From NCBI RefSeq assembly GCF_028885415.1, contig NZ_CP118527.1:5642001-5706000 (forward strand): 64,000 nt of DNA. The letters are read 5' to 3'. Of this stretch, positions 34,711 to 44,187 are shown in pieces (position 1 is the stretch's first letter; each line of letters opens with the position of its first letter). Source of the stretch: Streptomyces coeruleorubidus (lineage in GTDB: Bacteria; Actinomycetota; Actinomycetes; Streptomycetales; Streptomycetaceae). The position numbers and the translations under genes were made by a program. The notes beneath the pieces are model-generated. The model was given only the letters and a program-made list of their open reading frames with translations, searched no databases and had not been told where the DNA came from.

Positions 34711-36000
34711 ATGCGCCCTTACTCCCGCAGGGGAATGCTCGGAATCGGCGCGGGTGCCGCGGCCGCCGTCTCGCTCGCCGGGTGCGGCGGACTCACCGGG
34801 TCAGATGGGTCCAGCCACTCCGACGGTTCCGGAGACTCCGTACAAGGCGGCTCCAAGCCGAAGCCGGCCGCCCGGCCCATCGGCGACGGCTCCACCGCCT
34901 ACACCGGCAAGCAGCCCCACCAGCCCGCAAAGCCCGAGCCGCTGGAGCCGGGTCAGACCCCGCCGCAGTTCGTCGTGTTCTCCTGGGACGGCGCGGGCGA
35001 GGTCGGCAACGGGCTCTTCCCACGCTTCCTGGACCTCGCCAAGGAGCACGGCGCGAGCATGACCTTCTTCCTGTCCGGGCTGTATCTGCTGCCCGAGTCG
35101 AAGAAGCGCCTCTACGACCCGCCGAACAATCCGCGCGGCGCCTCCGACATCGGCTACCTCACCGACGAGCACGTCAAGGACACGCTGAAGAACGTCCGCC
35201 GGGCGTGGCTGGAAGGCCACGAGATCGGCACCCACTTCAACGGGCACTTCTGCGGCGAGGCCTACGGCTCGGTCAAGAACTGGACGCCCCGGCAGTGGCG
35301 CAGCGAGATCGACCAGGCGAAGTCCTTCGTGAAGGAGTGGCGCACCAACACCGGCTGGACCGATATGCCGTCGCTGCCGTTCGACTACGACAAGGAACTC
35401 GTCGGCGGCCGCACGCCCTGTCTGCTCGGCCAGGACAACCTCCTGCCCACCGCCCGCGAGCTGGGCTGGCGCTACGACGCCTCCTCGCCCGGCGGCCGTC
35501 AGGTGTGGCCGGTGAAGCGGCAGGGGATCTGGGACCTGCCGTTGCAGCAGATACCTTTCCCCGGCCGTGGCTTCGAGGTCCTCTCCATGGACTACAACAT
35601 GCTGGCGAACCAGTCCATCAGCACCACGAAGGCCCCGGCACACAACTACCCGGGCTGGCGGGAGCAGTCGGCGCAGGCGTACATCCAGGGATTTAAGCGG
35701 GCATACGAGACGAATCGGGCGCCCTTCTTCATCGGCAACCACTTCGAGCAGTGGAACGGCGGCATCTACATGGACGCCGTGGAGGAGGCCTTCAAGTACA
35801 TCGCGCGCGAGAAGGAGAAGGGTGCGGATGTGCGCCTCGTCTCCTTCCGGCAGTTCGTCGACTGGCTGGACGTGCAAAAGCCCGAGGTGCTCGAAAAGCT
35901 CCGCACGCTCGAGGTCGGGCAGCAACCGGCCGGTGGGTGGAAGGGGTTCGTCGAGAAGACTCCGGGAGGTGCCGGTACGCCCTCCCGAAACGCCGCCTGA
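34711..36000 (+). CDS. Exported polysaccharide-deacetylase-like lipoprotein
   Basis: This 429-residue protein has a twin-arginine-like signal (YSRRGMLGIGAGAAAAVSLA) leading into lipobox LAGC, a Ser/Lys/Pro linker, and a NodB-type domain. That domain shows FVVFSWDGAGEVGNGLFPRF in the position of the TFDD motif, HEIGTHFNGHFCGEAYGS as the metal-binding HxxxH region, and a C-terminal FFIGNHFEQWNGGIYMDAV. The first Asp-Asp pair is altered (SWDGAG), so activity on peptidoglycan or another glycan is uncertain. ATG 34711 follows GGGGA; GTG 34693 is an alternative start. Confidence 0.82.
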   Translation: MRPYSRRGMLGIGAGAAAAVSLAGCGGLTGSDGSSHSDGSGDSVQGGSKPKPAARPIGDGSTAYTGKQPHQPAKPEPLEPGQTPPQFVVFSWDGAGEVGNGLFPRFLDLAKEHGASMTFFLSGLYLLPESKKRLYDPPNNPRGASDIGYLTDEHVKDTLKNVRRAWLEGHEIGTHFNGHFCGEAYGSVKNWTPRQWRSEIDQAKSFVKEWRTNTGWTDMPSLPFDYDKELVGGRTPCLLGQDNLLPTARELGWRYDASSPGGRQVWPVKRQGIWDLPLQQIPFPGRGFEVLSMDYNMLANQSISTTKAPAHNYPGWREQSAQAYIQGFKRAYETNRAPFFIGNHFEQWNGGIYMDAVEEAFKYIAREKEKGADVRLVSFRQFVDWLDVQKPEVLEKLRTLEVGQQPAGGWKGFVEKTPGGAGTPSRNAA

Positions 36001-36066
36001 AATGCGGTTTTCCGCCCGCAAGGGGGGTGGGCGAGATCCCCAGAACGGACATGCGAAACTTTTCAC

Positions 36067-36714
36067 ATGAGTGCCGCCAGCCGCGCCCCCCTGCGCTCGA
36101 ACCGCTCGATCCGCACGGCCCCCTCGAACCGGGTCCGTCGCCGCGCCGCCCTGACCGCCGGTGCCGCCGTGGCCGCGCTGCTCGTCACCGCGTGCGGCTC
36201 CGGCGGCACCTCCGGCGGGGGCGGCAACACCAACTTCGTCACCGGCACCGACGGCATCGCCACGGTCGCCGAGGGCGAGCGCACCCCGGCACCCGACCTG
36301 TCCGGCAAGACCATCGCCGGCAAGACCCTGGACGTCGCCGACTACAAGGGCAAGGTCGTCGTCCTCAACGTGTGGGGCTCCTGGTGCAACCCCTGCCGCG
36401 CCGAGGCCAAGTACTTCGCGAAGGTGTCCAAGGAGTACGCCGGCAAGGGCGTGCAGTTCGTCGGCATCAACACCCGCGACACCTCCACCGGCGCCGCGCT
36501 CGCCTTCGAGAAGGACTGGGACATCACCTACCCCAGCCTCTACGACCCGACCGGCAAGCTGCTGCTGCGCTTCGACAGGGGCACCCTCAACCCGCAGGCG
36601 ATCCCCTCCACCCTGATCCTCGACCGGGACGGGAAGATCGCGGCCCGCTCGCTGTCCGCCCTCAGTGAGGAACGGCTGCTGAAGATGCTCAAGCCGGTCG
36701 TCGCCGAGAAGTGA
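36067..36714 (+). CDS. resA: ResA/TlpA-type thiol-disulfide oxidoreductase lipoprotein
   Basis: This 215-residue extracytoplasmic thioredoxin-fold protein has a signal with lipobox VTAC (Cys43), then the TlpA/ResA domain with the redox site GSWCNPC (Cys107, Cys110), FVGINTRDTSTGAALAFEKD, and the cis-Pro loop QAIPSTLILDRDG. It should reduce the CXXCH cysteines of apocytochrome c before heme attachment. It is the first gene of the resA-ccdA-resB-resC set, 13 bases before ccdA. Confidence 0.93.
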   Translation: MSAASRAPLRSNRSIRTAPSNRVRRRAALTAGAAVAALLVTACGSGGTSGGGGNTNFVTGTDGIATVAEGERTPAPDLSGKTIAGKTLDVADYKGKVVVLNVWGSWCNPCRAEAKYFAKVSKEYAGKGVQFVGINTRDTSTGAALAFEKDWDITYPSLYDPTGKLLLRFDRGTLNPQAIPSTLILDRDGKIAARSLSALSEERLLKMLKPVVAEK

Positions 36715-36727
36715 GCGGAGAAGTGAC

Positions 36728-37498
36728 GTGAGCGCGCTCACCCTCGCCGCGGTCGCGGACCCCAACGGCACGGTGCTCAACGGCGCCCTGCTGGTGGCCC
36801 TGCCCATCGCACTGCTCGGCGGACTCGTCTCCTTCTTCTCGCCCTGCGTGCTGCCGCTCGTTCCCGGCTATCTGTCCTACGTCACCGGAGTCAGCGGCAC
36901 CGACCTGGCCGAGGCCCGGCGGGGGCGGATGGTCGCCGGGGCCTCGCTGTTCGTGTTCGGTTTCACGGCCGTCTTCGTCTCCGGCGGGGCCTTCTTCGGG
37001 TACTTCGGCCAGACGCTCCAGGACCAGCGGGGCGTGCTGACCAAGGTGCTGGGCGTCTTCATGATCCTCATGGGCGTCTTCTTCATGGGACTGATGCCCT
37101 GGCTCACCCAGCGCGAGTTCCGTTTCCACAAGAAGCCGGCGACCGGTCTCGTCGGCGCCCCCGTGCTCGGCGCGCTGTTCGGCATCGGCTGGACGCCCTG
37201 CATCGGCCCGACGCTGGCCGCCGTGCAGACACTCGCCTGGCAGCAGGGAACCGCCGGTCGTGGGGCGATACTCACCTTCGCGTACTGTCTGGGCCTGGGC
37301 GTGCCGTTCGTGCTCGCCGCGGTCGCCTTCCGCAAGGCCCTCGGCGCCTTCGGGTGGATCAAGCGCCACTACGTCTGGGTGATGCGGATCGGCGGCACCA
37401 TGATGATCGTGACCGGTCTGCTGCTGCTGACCGGCGCCTGGGACCGCATCGTGCAGGAGATGCAGGTCTGGTCCGACGGCTTCACTGTGGGGATCTGA
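36728..37498 (+). CDS. ccdA: Cytochrome c biogenesis protein CcdA (thiol electron transporter)
   Basis: This 256-residue membrane protein moves electrons from cytoplasmic thioredoxin to ResA. It has six predicted helices and the two conserved redox cysteines in FFSPCVLPLVPGYLSY and GWTPCIGPTL. The GTG start at 36728 is 13 bases after resA and the next gene begins 3 bases after its stop, so all are one operon. Confidence 0.95.
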   Translation: MSALTLAAVADPNGTVLNGALLVALPIALLGGLVSFFSPCVLPLVPGYLSYVTGVSGTDLAEARRGRMVAGASLFVFGFTAVFVSGGAFFGYFGQTLQDQRGVLTKVLGVFMILMGVFFMGLMPWLTQREFRFHKKPATGLVGAPVLGALFGIGWTPCIGPTLAAVQTLAWQQGTAGRGAILTFAYCLGLGVPFVLAAVAFRKALGAFGWIKRHYVWVMRIGGTMMIVTGLLLLTGAWDRIVQEMQVWSDGFTVGI

Positions 37499-37501
37499 TC
37501 G

Positions 37502-39256
37502 ATGAGCAAGACCACCGCCTCCGACCCGGCCCCGACCGCCGCCGAGGACCGGGAGCTGGGCGACGCCGGCTCCCAGCTGTCCACCGCCCCCACGGAGGAT
37601 GCGCCCAACCTGCCCTCCCTGGGTGTCATCGGCTGGGCCCGTTGGTTCTGGCGGCAGCTGACCTCCATGCGGGTCGCGCTGTTGCTGCTCCTGCTGCTCT
37701 CCCTCGGCGCGATCCCCGGCTCGCTCATCCCGCAGTCCGGCCAGGACGAGACGAAGGTCGCCGACTTCCGCAAGGCCAACCCGACCCTCGGGGACGTCTA
37801 CGACAAGCTCGGCCTGTTCCACGTCTACAGCTCGGTGTGGTTCTCCGCGATCTACATCCTGCTGTTCATCTCCCTCATCGGCTGCATCGTCCCCCGCACC
37901 TGGCAGTTCGTGGGCCAGCTGCGCGGCCGCCCGCCGCGCGCGCCCAGCCGGCTGAACCGGCTGCCCGCGCACACCACCTGGCGCACCACGGCCGAACCCG
38001 AGCAGATCCACCGGGCCGCCCTGGCCCTGCTGAAGAAGCGCCGCTTCCGCGCCCACCTCGCCGGTGACGCCGTCGCCGCCGAGAAGGGCTACCTGCGCGA
38101 ACTGGGCAACCTCGTCTTCCACATGGCCCTCATCCTGCTGCTGATCGCCTTCGCCTGGGGGCAGCTGTACAAGTCCGAGGGCAACAAGCTCGTCGTCGAG
38201 GGCGACGGCTTCTCCAACACCCTCACCCAGTACGACGACTTCAAGTCCGGCAACCTCTTCACGTCCGACGACCTGGTGCCGTTCAGCTTCAACCTGAAGA
38301 AGTTCACCGGCACCTACGAGCGCACCGGCCCCAACAAGGGCACCCCGCGCGTCTACCAGGCCGACCTCACCTACAGCGCGGGCCCCTACGGCAAGGACGA
38401 GAAGACCACCGTCAAGGTCAACCACCCCCTGGAGATCGGCGACTCCAAGGTCTACCTCGTCAGCCACGGCTACGCCCCGGTCATCACGGTCCGCGACGGC
38501 AAGGGCAACGTCGTCTACGACGACGCCGTACCGCTGCTGCCGCTCGACGCCAACGTCACCTCCTCCGGCGTCGTCAAGGTCCTCGACGGCTACCGCAACC
38601 CCGAGGGCAAGAAGGAACAGCTCGGCTTCAACGCGTTCTTCGTGCCGACCTTCGGCGGCGCCGCCAGCGGCACGATGCTCTCGCAGTTCCCCGCGCTGGA
38701 CCATCCGGTGCTCGCGCTGTCCGCCTACCACGGCGACCTGGGGGCCGACTCCGGCATCCCGCAGAGCGTGTACCAGATGGACAAGACCAACATGAAGGAG
38801 TTCAAGGACTCCCAGGGCAAGCTGTTCAAGAAGCTGCTGCGGCCCGGCGAGACCATGAAGCTCCCGAACGGCGCCGGTTCGGTCACCTTCGGCAAGGACG
38901 TCAAGGAGTGGGCCGGCTTCCAGGTCGTCCAGGAGCCCGGCGGCGGCTGGGCCCTGGCCGGGGCTCTCGCGGCCATCGGCGGCCTCGCCGCCTCCCTGTT
39001 CATCCAGCGCCGCCGCGTCTGGGTGCGCGCGGTCAGGGGCGCCGACGGCGTCACCGTCGTGGAGATGGCCGGCCTCGGCCGCAGCGAGTCCGCCAAGGTC
39101 CCCGAGGAACTCGGCGACCTCGCCGGGAGCCTCTACGACGAGACATACGACGAGACACCGGCCGCGCCCGGCCCCGACGACCCCGCAGATTCCCCCGACA
39201 CCGACCAGGAGCCGGGTACCGAAACCCCCGTACCTGCCGAAGGGGCTGAGAAGTGA
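37502..39256 (+). CDS. resB: Cytochrome c biogenesis protein ResB (Ccs1)
   Basis: This 584-residue membrane protein is half of the System II heme lyase. It has N-terminal transmembrane helices (RVALLLLLLLSLGAIPGSLI, VWFSAIYILLFISLIGCIVP, and LVFHMALILLLIAFAWGQLY), a large extracytoplasmic domain of about 300 residues, and a last helix near residue 490 (WALAGALAAIGGLAASLFIQ). An acidic tail follows. Its stop overlaps the resC start in GTGA (39253-39256). Confidence 0.95.
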   Translation: MSKTTASDPAPTAAEDRELGDAGSQLSTAPTEDAPNLPSLGVIGWARWFWRQLTSMRVALLLLLLLSLGAIPGSLIPQSGQDETKVADFRKANPTLGDVYDKLGLFHVYSSVWFSAIYILLFISLIGCIVPRTWQFVGQLRGRPPRAPSRLNRLPAHTTWRTTAEPEQIHRAALALLKKRRFRAHLAGDAVAAEKGYLRELGNLVFHMALILLLIAFAWGQLYKSEGNKLVVEGDGFSNTLTQYDDFKSGNLFTSDDLVPFSFNLKKFTGTYERTGPNKGTPRVYQADLTYSAGPYGKDEKTTVKVNHPLEIGDSKVYLVSHGYAPVITVRDGKGNVVYDDAVPLLPLDANVTSSGVVKVLDGYRNPEGKKEQLGFNAFFVPTFGGAASGTMLSQFPALDHPVLALSAYHGDLGADSGIPQSVYQMDKTNMKEFKDSQGKLFKKLLRPGETMKLPNGAGSVTFGKDVKEWAGFQVVQEPGGGWALAGALAAIGGLAASLFIQRRRVWVRAVRGADGVTVVEMAGLGRSESAKVPEELGDLAGSLYDETYDETPAAPGPDDPADSPDTDQEPGTETPVPAEGAEK

Positions 39257-40335
39257 CTCTCGCCGCCGCCACCAACGAAAACCTCGCGAACATCAGCAAT
39301 GTGCTGATCTACTCCGCGATGGCCGTCTACACCCTGGCGTTCTTCGCGTACATCGCCGAATGGCTCTTCGGCAGCCGCAGCAAGGTCGCCAAGACCGCCG
39401 CCGCACTCACCGCCAAGCCGGCCGAGAATAAGAAGGCGCCCGCCGTCACCGTGAACCAGGCGGGCGGCACCGCCGTCCTGGAGCGGCCGAAGGTCACCGT
39501 GCGGGCCGCGGCCGGTCAGCGGGACGTGCCGGACGGGCCCGGGGCGCACGGCGGTGACGAACAGGGCGACCTGTACGGCCGGATCGCCATCTCCCTCACC
39601 GTGCTCGCCTTCCTCATCGAGCTGGGCGGCGTCGTCGCCCGCGCGGCCTCGGTGGAGCGGGCGCCGTGGGGCAACATGTACGAGTTCAACATCACGTTCT
39701 CCACGGTCGCCGTCGGCGTGTACCTCGGGCTGCTGGCGCTGAAGAAGAACGTGCGCTGGCTCGGCCTGTTCCTGATCACCTCGGTCCTGCTGGACCTGGG
39801 CCTGGCGGTCACGGTCCTCTACACCGCCAGCGACCAGCTGGTCCCGGCCCTGCACTCGTACTGGCTGTACATCCACGTCTCCACGGCGATCTTCTGCGGC
39901 GCGGTCTTCTACGTCGGCGCGGTCGGCACGATCCTGTACCTCTTCAAGGACTCCTACGAGAACAAGCTCGCGAACGGCGGCACGCCCGGCACCTTCGCGA
40001 CGTCCGTGCTGGAGCGGCTGCCCTCCTCCGCCTCCCTCGACAAGTTCTCCTACCGCGTCAACGCGGCCGTCTTCCCGCTGTGGACGTTCACGATCATCGC
40101 GGGCGCCATCTGGGCCGGCGACGCCTGGGGCCGCTACTGGGGCTGGGACCCGAAGGAGACCTGGTCCTTCATCACCTGGGTCGCCTACGCCTGTTACCTG
40201 CACGCCCGCGCCACCGCCGGCTGGAAGGGCCGCAAGGCCGCCTACCTGGCCCTCATCGCCTTCGGCTGCTGGCTGTTCAACTACTACGGCGTGAACATCT
40301 TCGTCTCCGGCAAGCACTCCTACGCGGGCGTGTAA
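39253..40335 (+). CDS. resC: Cytochrome c biogenesis protein ResC/CcsB (CcsA family heme handler)
   Basis: This 360-residue multi-pass membrane protein carries heme outward and presents it with ResB for attachment to cytochrome c. The tryptophan-rich WWD signature is clear (WGRYWGWDPKETWSFITWV, about residues 293-311). Conserved histidines lie in LHSYWLYIHVSTA and in the C-terminal KHSYAGV. A disordered loop near residues 50-100 separates the first helix from the rest. The gene is translationally coupled to resB by a 4-bp overlap. Confidence 0.95.
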   Translation: MTLAAATNENLANISNVLIYSAMAVYTLAFFAYIAEWLFGSRSKVAKTAAALTAKPAENKKAPAVTVNQAGGTAVLERPKVTVRAAAGQRDVPDGPGAHGGDEQGDLYGRIAISLTVLAFLIELGGVVARAASVERAPWGNMYEFNITFSTVAVGVYLGLLALKKNVRWLGLFLITSVLLDLGLAVTVLYTASDQLVPALHSYWLYIHVSTAIFCGAVFYVGAVGTILYLFKDSYENKLANGGTPGTFATSVLERLPSSASLDKFSYRVNAAVFPLWTFTIIAGAIWAGDAWGRYWGWDPKETWSFITWVAYACYLHARATAGWKGRKAAYLALIAFGCWLFNYYGVNIFVSGKHSYAGV

Positions 40336-40359
40336 GCCCCCGACACCCCCACTCCGGCG

Positions 40360-40396
40360 GGCCGGCTCCTGTGATTCCACGTCACGGGAACCGGCC
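40360..40396. terminator. Hairpin between convergent resC and MerR genes
   Basis: Arms 40360-40374 and 40382-40396 pair over GGCCGG, CC and GTGA with small mismatches. The hairpin lies in the 79-base gap between convergent stop codons and can serve both genes. Confidence 0.55.
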
Positions 40397-40414
40397 TTCG
40401 TCGTCTCGGGGTGC

Positions 40415-41140
40415 TCAGTTGACGCCGGCCGCGGTGAGCCGGTCCAGGTAGGCGTGGAGGGCGCCCGCGCCCTCGACCATGACCCTGGAGCGAGCCGTCA
40501 GGGCCTCCCCGCGCGCCGCGATCGCCGCCCGCAGGGCCTCGCTGCTGCCCTCCCGGCGCAGCCCCTCCAGCACGGGCCGGATCTGGTCGAAGAGATAGTG
40601 ACTGCGGCGCAGCGTGTGCACGAGCCGGGCGTCGCGCACGTCGGCGGGTTCGTAGACGCGGTACCCCGTGCCGCGCTCGCGCCCCGGCGTGAGCAGCCCG
40701 GCTCCCTCCCACACCCGCAGCGCGGACGTCCGTACGCCCAGCAGCACGGCCACCTCTCCGATGCGCAGTCCGCCGGACCGCGGCAGCGGGGCGGGCGGCT
40801 GTGCCGCCAGCAGCTCCAGGGCCTCGCTCGCCGCCCGCAGGGAGACCCGCTCCTCGTGCAGGGCGGCATGCGCGGCGTCGACCAGCGCGAGTGCGCCCGG
40901 GACGTCCCCGTCGTGCAGGGACCGCATGATCCCCGTCGCCTTCGCCGGTCCGTACCCCCGCATCAGGGCCCGGTACGCCAGCAGCGCGCTGCGGTGCACG
41001 TCCCCGAAGACGCGGTAGCCGGACGCGGTCCGCGCGGCGGGCGGCAGCACGCCGGCGTCCTCGTAGTTGCGGATCTGCTGCGTCGAGACACCGGCCAGCC
41101 GGGCGAGGTCGACGGGACGGAGACGGGGTTCGTTGGTCAT
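40415..41140 (-). CDS. MerR-family regulator with two HTH domains
   Basis: This 241-residue protein is unusual in carrying two MerR-type winged helices: residues 9-48 (VDLARLAGVSTQQIRNYEDA then GYRVFGD) and residues 125-165 (RIGEVAVLLGVRTSALRVWE then GYRVYEPAD). A helical linker separates them, and there is no recognisable ligand-binding domain. MerR proteins usually dimerise with one HTH each, so one chain could bind two half-sites. It is divergent from the UvrA-like gene across 81 bases that contain a CTTCAA/TTGAAG dyad, and probably controls it. Confidence 0.88.
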   Translation of the reverse strand: MTNEPRLRPVDLARLAGVSTQQIRNYEDAGVLPPAARTASGYRVFGDVHRSALLAYRALMRGYGPAKATGIMRSLHDGDVPGALALVDAAHAALHEERVSLRAASEALELLAAQPPAPLPRSGGLRIGEVAVLLGVRTSALRVWEGAGLLTPGRERGTGYRVYEPADVRDARLVHTLRRSHYLFDQIRPVLEGLRREGSSEALRAAIAARGEALTARSRVMVEGAGALHAYLDRLTAAGVN

Positions 41141-41199
41141 CGATTTGAAGGTTACGGCAGGAGATGCACCGCTGATGCCTGGAAAGTCTCAACAGGGCA

Positions 41200-41219
41200 C
41201 TTCAATGGAAGACTTGAAG
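41200..41219. promoter_or_regulatory. CTTCAA-N8-TTGAAG dyad before the UvrA-like gene
   Basis: The inverted repeat ends 2 bases before the ATG at 41222. A related TTGAAGG sequence also lies next to the MerR start codon (about 41145-41151). Its position in the promoter of a divergent MerR target is typical for a MerR operator. Confidence 0.5.
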
Positions 41220-41221
41220 GA

Positions 41222-43669
41222 ATGGACAACAGCATCCGGGTCACCGGCGCCCGCCTCCACAACCTCAGGAACGTCTCCCTCTCCCTCCCGAAGAACAAGC
41301 TGGTCGTCCTGACCGGCCTGTCCGGCTCCGGCAAGTCCACGCTCGCCTTCGACACCCTCCACCGGGAGGGCCAGCGGCAGTACCTGGAGTCGCTGGGCAT
41401 GGTCACCGGCTTCGTCAGCAAACCCGCCGTCGACTCGATCAGCGGCCTGTCCCCGTCCATCAGCGTCGACCAGCACCTCACCAACCGCAGCCCGCGCTCC
41501 ACGGTCGGCACGGTCACCGAGGTGTTCACGTACCTGCGGCTGCTGTGGTCGCGGATCGGGACCCGCCCCTGCCCGGGCTGCGGCAAGAGCATCCCGCCGT
41601 CGTACGCGAATGCCACCGAGGCCACCGCGGCCGACGAGGACGCCGAGGGGGAGCAGACCCCCTGCCCGCACTGCGGCACCCTCGTGCCCGAGCTGGTGAT
41701 GGGCTCCTTCTCCTTCAACAAACCCGCGGGCGCCTGCCCGTCCTGCACCGGCCTCGGCGAGGTGATCCGGCCCGACGTACGGCGTCTGGTCGACGGCTCC
41801 CGCTCGCTCGCCCAGGGCGCGGTACGGGGCTGGAACCCGAAGCTCACCGAGTGGAACCTCACCGCGCTGCGGGCCGCCGCCCGCCACTACGGCTTCACCT
41901 TCGACGCCGACCGCCCCTTCGACGAACTGGACGAGCCCCAGCAGGACTTGCTGGTCCACGGCGTGGAGAGTCCCGAGTTCCGGCGGCACTTCCCGCAGAC
42001 CGACCCGCCGACTTCCGTGTCGTCCGGCCGCTTCGAAGGAGTCGCGACGGCACTGCTGCGGCGCTACACCGAGCGCGCCGACGACCCCGAGTACCGGGAA
42101 CGGGCCGAGAAACAGGGCCTGGTGAAGCAGCCCTGCGGTCAGTGCGAGGGCACCCGGCTGCGGCCGGAGAGCCGGGCGGTGACCGTGCGCGGACTGACGA
42201 TCGTCGAGGCGGCACGACTGCCGCTCACCGAACTCGACGGCTGGCTGGCCGGCCTGAAGGAGCGGTCGGCCGGGGACGAGTGGCTGCTGGTGGAGCCGGT
42301 CGTCGCCGACCTGGAGGAGCGGGTACGGCGCCTGGTGGACGTCGGAGTCGGCTACCTCAGCCTGGAGCAGTCCACGCCGAGCCTCTCCGCCGGGGAGACC
42401 CAGCGGCTGCGGCTGGCCGCCCTGCTCGGCTCCGGTCTGACCGGTGTGCTGTACGTCCTCGACGAGCCGACCATCGGCCTGCACCCCTCGGACACCGCCC
42501 GCCTGATCGGCGTCCTGCGCCGCCTGCGCGACCTGGGCAACACCGTGCTGGTCGTCGAGCACGACCTGGACGTGCTGCGGGCGGCGGACCACGTGGTGGA
42601 CGTCGGCCCGGGGGCGGGCCGGGACGGCGGCCGGATCGTGGCGGCCGGGACGCCGCAGGAGGTGGCCCGGGCCGAGGGCTCGGTGACCGGCGCGTATCTG
42701 TCGGGCCGGCTGCCCGCGCCCGAGTCCCGTGGACGCGGCGACAGCGACTCGGCCGTCGTGATCCGCGGGGCCCGCGCCCACAACCTCAAGGACGTGACCG
42801 TACGGATCCCGCTGAACCGCCTGGTGACGGTCACGGGCCCGTCCGGCTCCGGCAAGTCGACGCTGCTGCTGGACATCCTGGGACGGGCCGCACGCCGGCA
42901 CTTCCACGGGGCGGGGGAACTCCCCGCCGAGCACGACGGCATCGACGGCTGGGAGCACCTGTCCAAGGCGGTCCTCATCGACCAACAGCCGATCAGCCGC
43001 GTCCCGCGCTCCAATGCGGCGACGTACTCGGACGTCTTCACCCCCATCCGGGAGGTCTTCGCGGCCCGCAGCGAAGGCCGCCTGACAGCGGGGCACTTCT
43101 CCTTCAACGTGCCGGGCGGACGCTGCGAGGGCGCGGGCGTGCTCACCGTCCGGATGCACTTCCTCCCGGCGGTGGAGGTGCGCTGCCCGGCGTGCCGGGG
43201 CCGCCGCTTCCGGCCGGAGGTTCTCTCGGTCCGCCACGAGGGCCACGACATGGCCGAGGTGCTCCAGGCGACGGTGGAGGAGGCGCTGACGGTGTTCAAG
43301 GACGTCCCACCGGTGGCCACCCGGCTGAAGCGCATGGCGGACGTCGGCCTCGGCTACCTCCCCCTGGGCCAGCCCGCCACCACTCTCTCCGGCGGCGAGG
43401 CCCAGCGCCTGAAGCTCGCCAGGGAGCTGGGGCGGCGAACGACCGGACGCGCGCTGTACCTGCTGGACGAGCCGACGACCGGCCTGCACGCCGCCGACAC
43501 CGCCCGCCTCCTCGACGTCCTCCAGCGCCTCGTCGACGCGGGCCACTCGGTCGTTACCATCGAGCACAATCTGGATGTCGTGCGGGCCTCCGACTGGCTG
43601 ATCGAACTGGGGCCCGAGGGCGGCGCGGCCGGGGGACAGCTGGTGGCGGAAGGAGCACCGGGGACCTGA
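41222..43669 (+). CDS. UvrA-like ABC protein (DrrC/UvrA2 type)
   Basis: This 815-residue protein is clearly shorter than repair UvrA (about 950). It has two ABC ATPase modules: Walker A at 32-40 (GLSGSGKST) and near 539 (GPSGSGKST), signatures LSAGETQRL near 387 and LSGGEAQRL near 722, and Walker B ending in [11 protein letters not shown] and [11 protein letters not shown]. Zinc-type CxxC pairs occur (CPGCG, CPHCG, CPSC, CGQC, CPAC). This compact class includes DrrC-like proteins tied to resistance against DNA-binding antibiotics. A Shine-Dalgarno AAGGA directly abuts the ATG, so translation may be leaderless. It is divergent from the double-HTH MerR gene. Confidence 0.9.
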   Translation: MDNSIRVTGARLHNLRNVSLSLPKNKLVVLTGLSGSGKSTLAFDTLHREGQRQYLESLGMVTGFVSKPAVDSISGLSPSISVDQHLTNRSPRSTVGTVTEVFTYLRLLWSRIGTRPCPGCGKSIPPSYANATEATAADEDAEGEQTPCPHCGTLVPELVMGSFSFNKPAGACPSCTGLGEVIRPDVRRLVDGSRSLAQGAVRGWNPKLTEWNLTALRAAARHYGFTFDADRPFDELDEPQQDLLVHGVESPEFRRHFPQTDPPTSVSSGRFEGVATALLRRYTERADDPEYRERAEKQGLVKQPCGQCEGTRLRPESRAVTVRGLTIVEAARLPLTELDGWLAGLKERSAGDEWLLVEPVVADLEERVRRLVDVGVGYLSLEQSTPSLSAGETQRLRLAALLGSGLTGVLYVLDEPTIGLHPSDTARLIGVLRRLRDLGNTVLVVEHDLDVLRAADHVVDVGPGAGRDGGRIVAAGTPQEVARAEGSVTGAYLSGRLPAPESRGRGDSDSAVVIRGARAHNLKDVTVRIPLNRLVTVTGPSGSGKSTLLLDILGRAARRHFHGAGELPAEHDGIDGWEHLSKAVLIDQQPISRVPRSNAATYSDVFTPIREVFAARSEGRLTAGHFSFNVPGGRCEGAGVLTVRMHFLPAVEVRCPACRGRRFRPEVLSVRHEGHDMAEVLQATVEEALTVFKDVPPVATRLKRMADVGLGYLPLGQPATTLSGGEAQRLKLARELGRRTTGRALYLLDEPTTGLHAADTARLLDVLQRLVDAGHSVVTIEHNLDVVRASDWLIELGPEGGAAGGQLVAEGAPGT

Positions 43670-43744
43670 ACCTTTCCGGACCCCCGCACGTCTTCGTTCC
43701 GTATCCAATGAGCCGGAGCCCAGGCTCCAGAAGGAGTCGTACCG

Positions 43745-44173
43745 ATGAAGACGCCACTCCAGCGCGGCAGACGCGCACCCGCGTGGGGGCTGCTGGCGGC
43801 GACCGTCGCCTCGGTGTCCGTGGGCTGCACGTCGGAGTCGTCGTCGGACGACGGCGACGGCGCGCGGCCCGCGGCGTCCTGCGCGTACGTCGTCGAGTAC
43901 GACGGCCGCAGGTACCTGGGCAGGGACGAGACCGACGTCCCCGTGGGGAAGTCGCTCGGCCATGCCACCCGCCCGGCGTGCGACGACACTCCGGGCGACG
44001 GCGACGGCGACGACGGGGAGGGCCCGGCCCTGATGACCGCGTTCGCCGTGCGGGGGGTGGATCCCGGCGTCGCCATCGCGGTGGCGGAGGACACCGACCA
44101 CTACCGTCTCGTCGTCGCCGACACCGTCGAGGAACTCCCGCCCGAGCTGAAGAAGCTGACCGACCGTTCCTGA
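43745..44173 (+). CDS. DUF6281-like lipoprotein
   Basis: This 142-residue exported protein has a signal ending in lipobox VSVGC (Cys28), an acidic Ser/Asp linker, and a small domain beginning SCAYVVEYDGRRYLGRDETD with a second Cys in RPACDDT. It matches my memory of the DUF6281 family found only in actinomycetes. The role is unknown. The start is ATG 43745, with AAGGAG upstream. It is convergent with the following gene. Confidence 0.72.
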   Translation: MKTPLQRGRRAPAWGLLAATVASVSVGCTSESSSDDGDGARPAASCAYVVEYDGRRYLGRDETDVPVGKSLGHATRPACDDTPGDGDGDDGEGPALMTAFAVRGVDPGVAIAVAEDTDHYRLVVADTVEELPPELKKLTDRS

Positions 44174-44187
44174 CGCCCGACCGGGCC

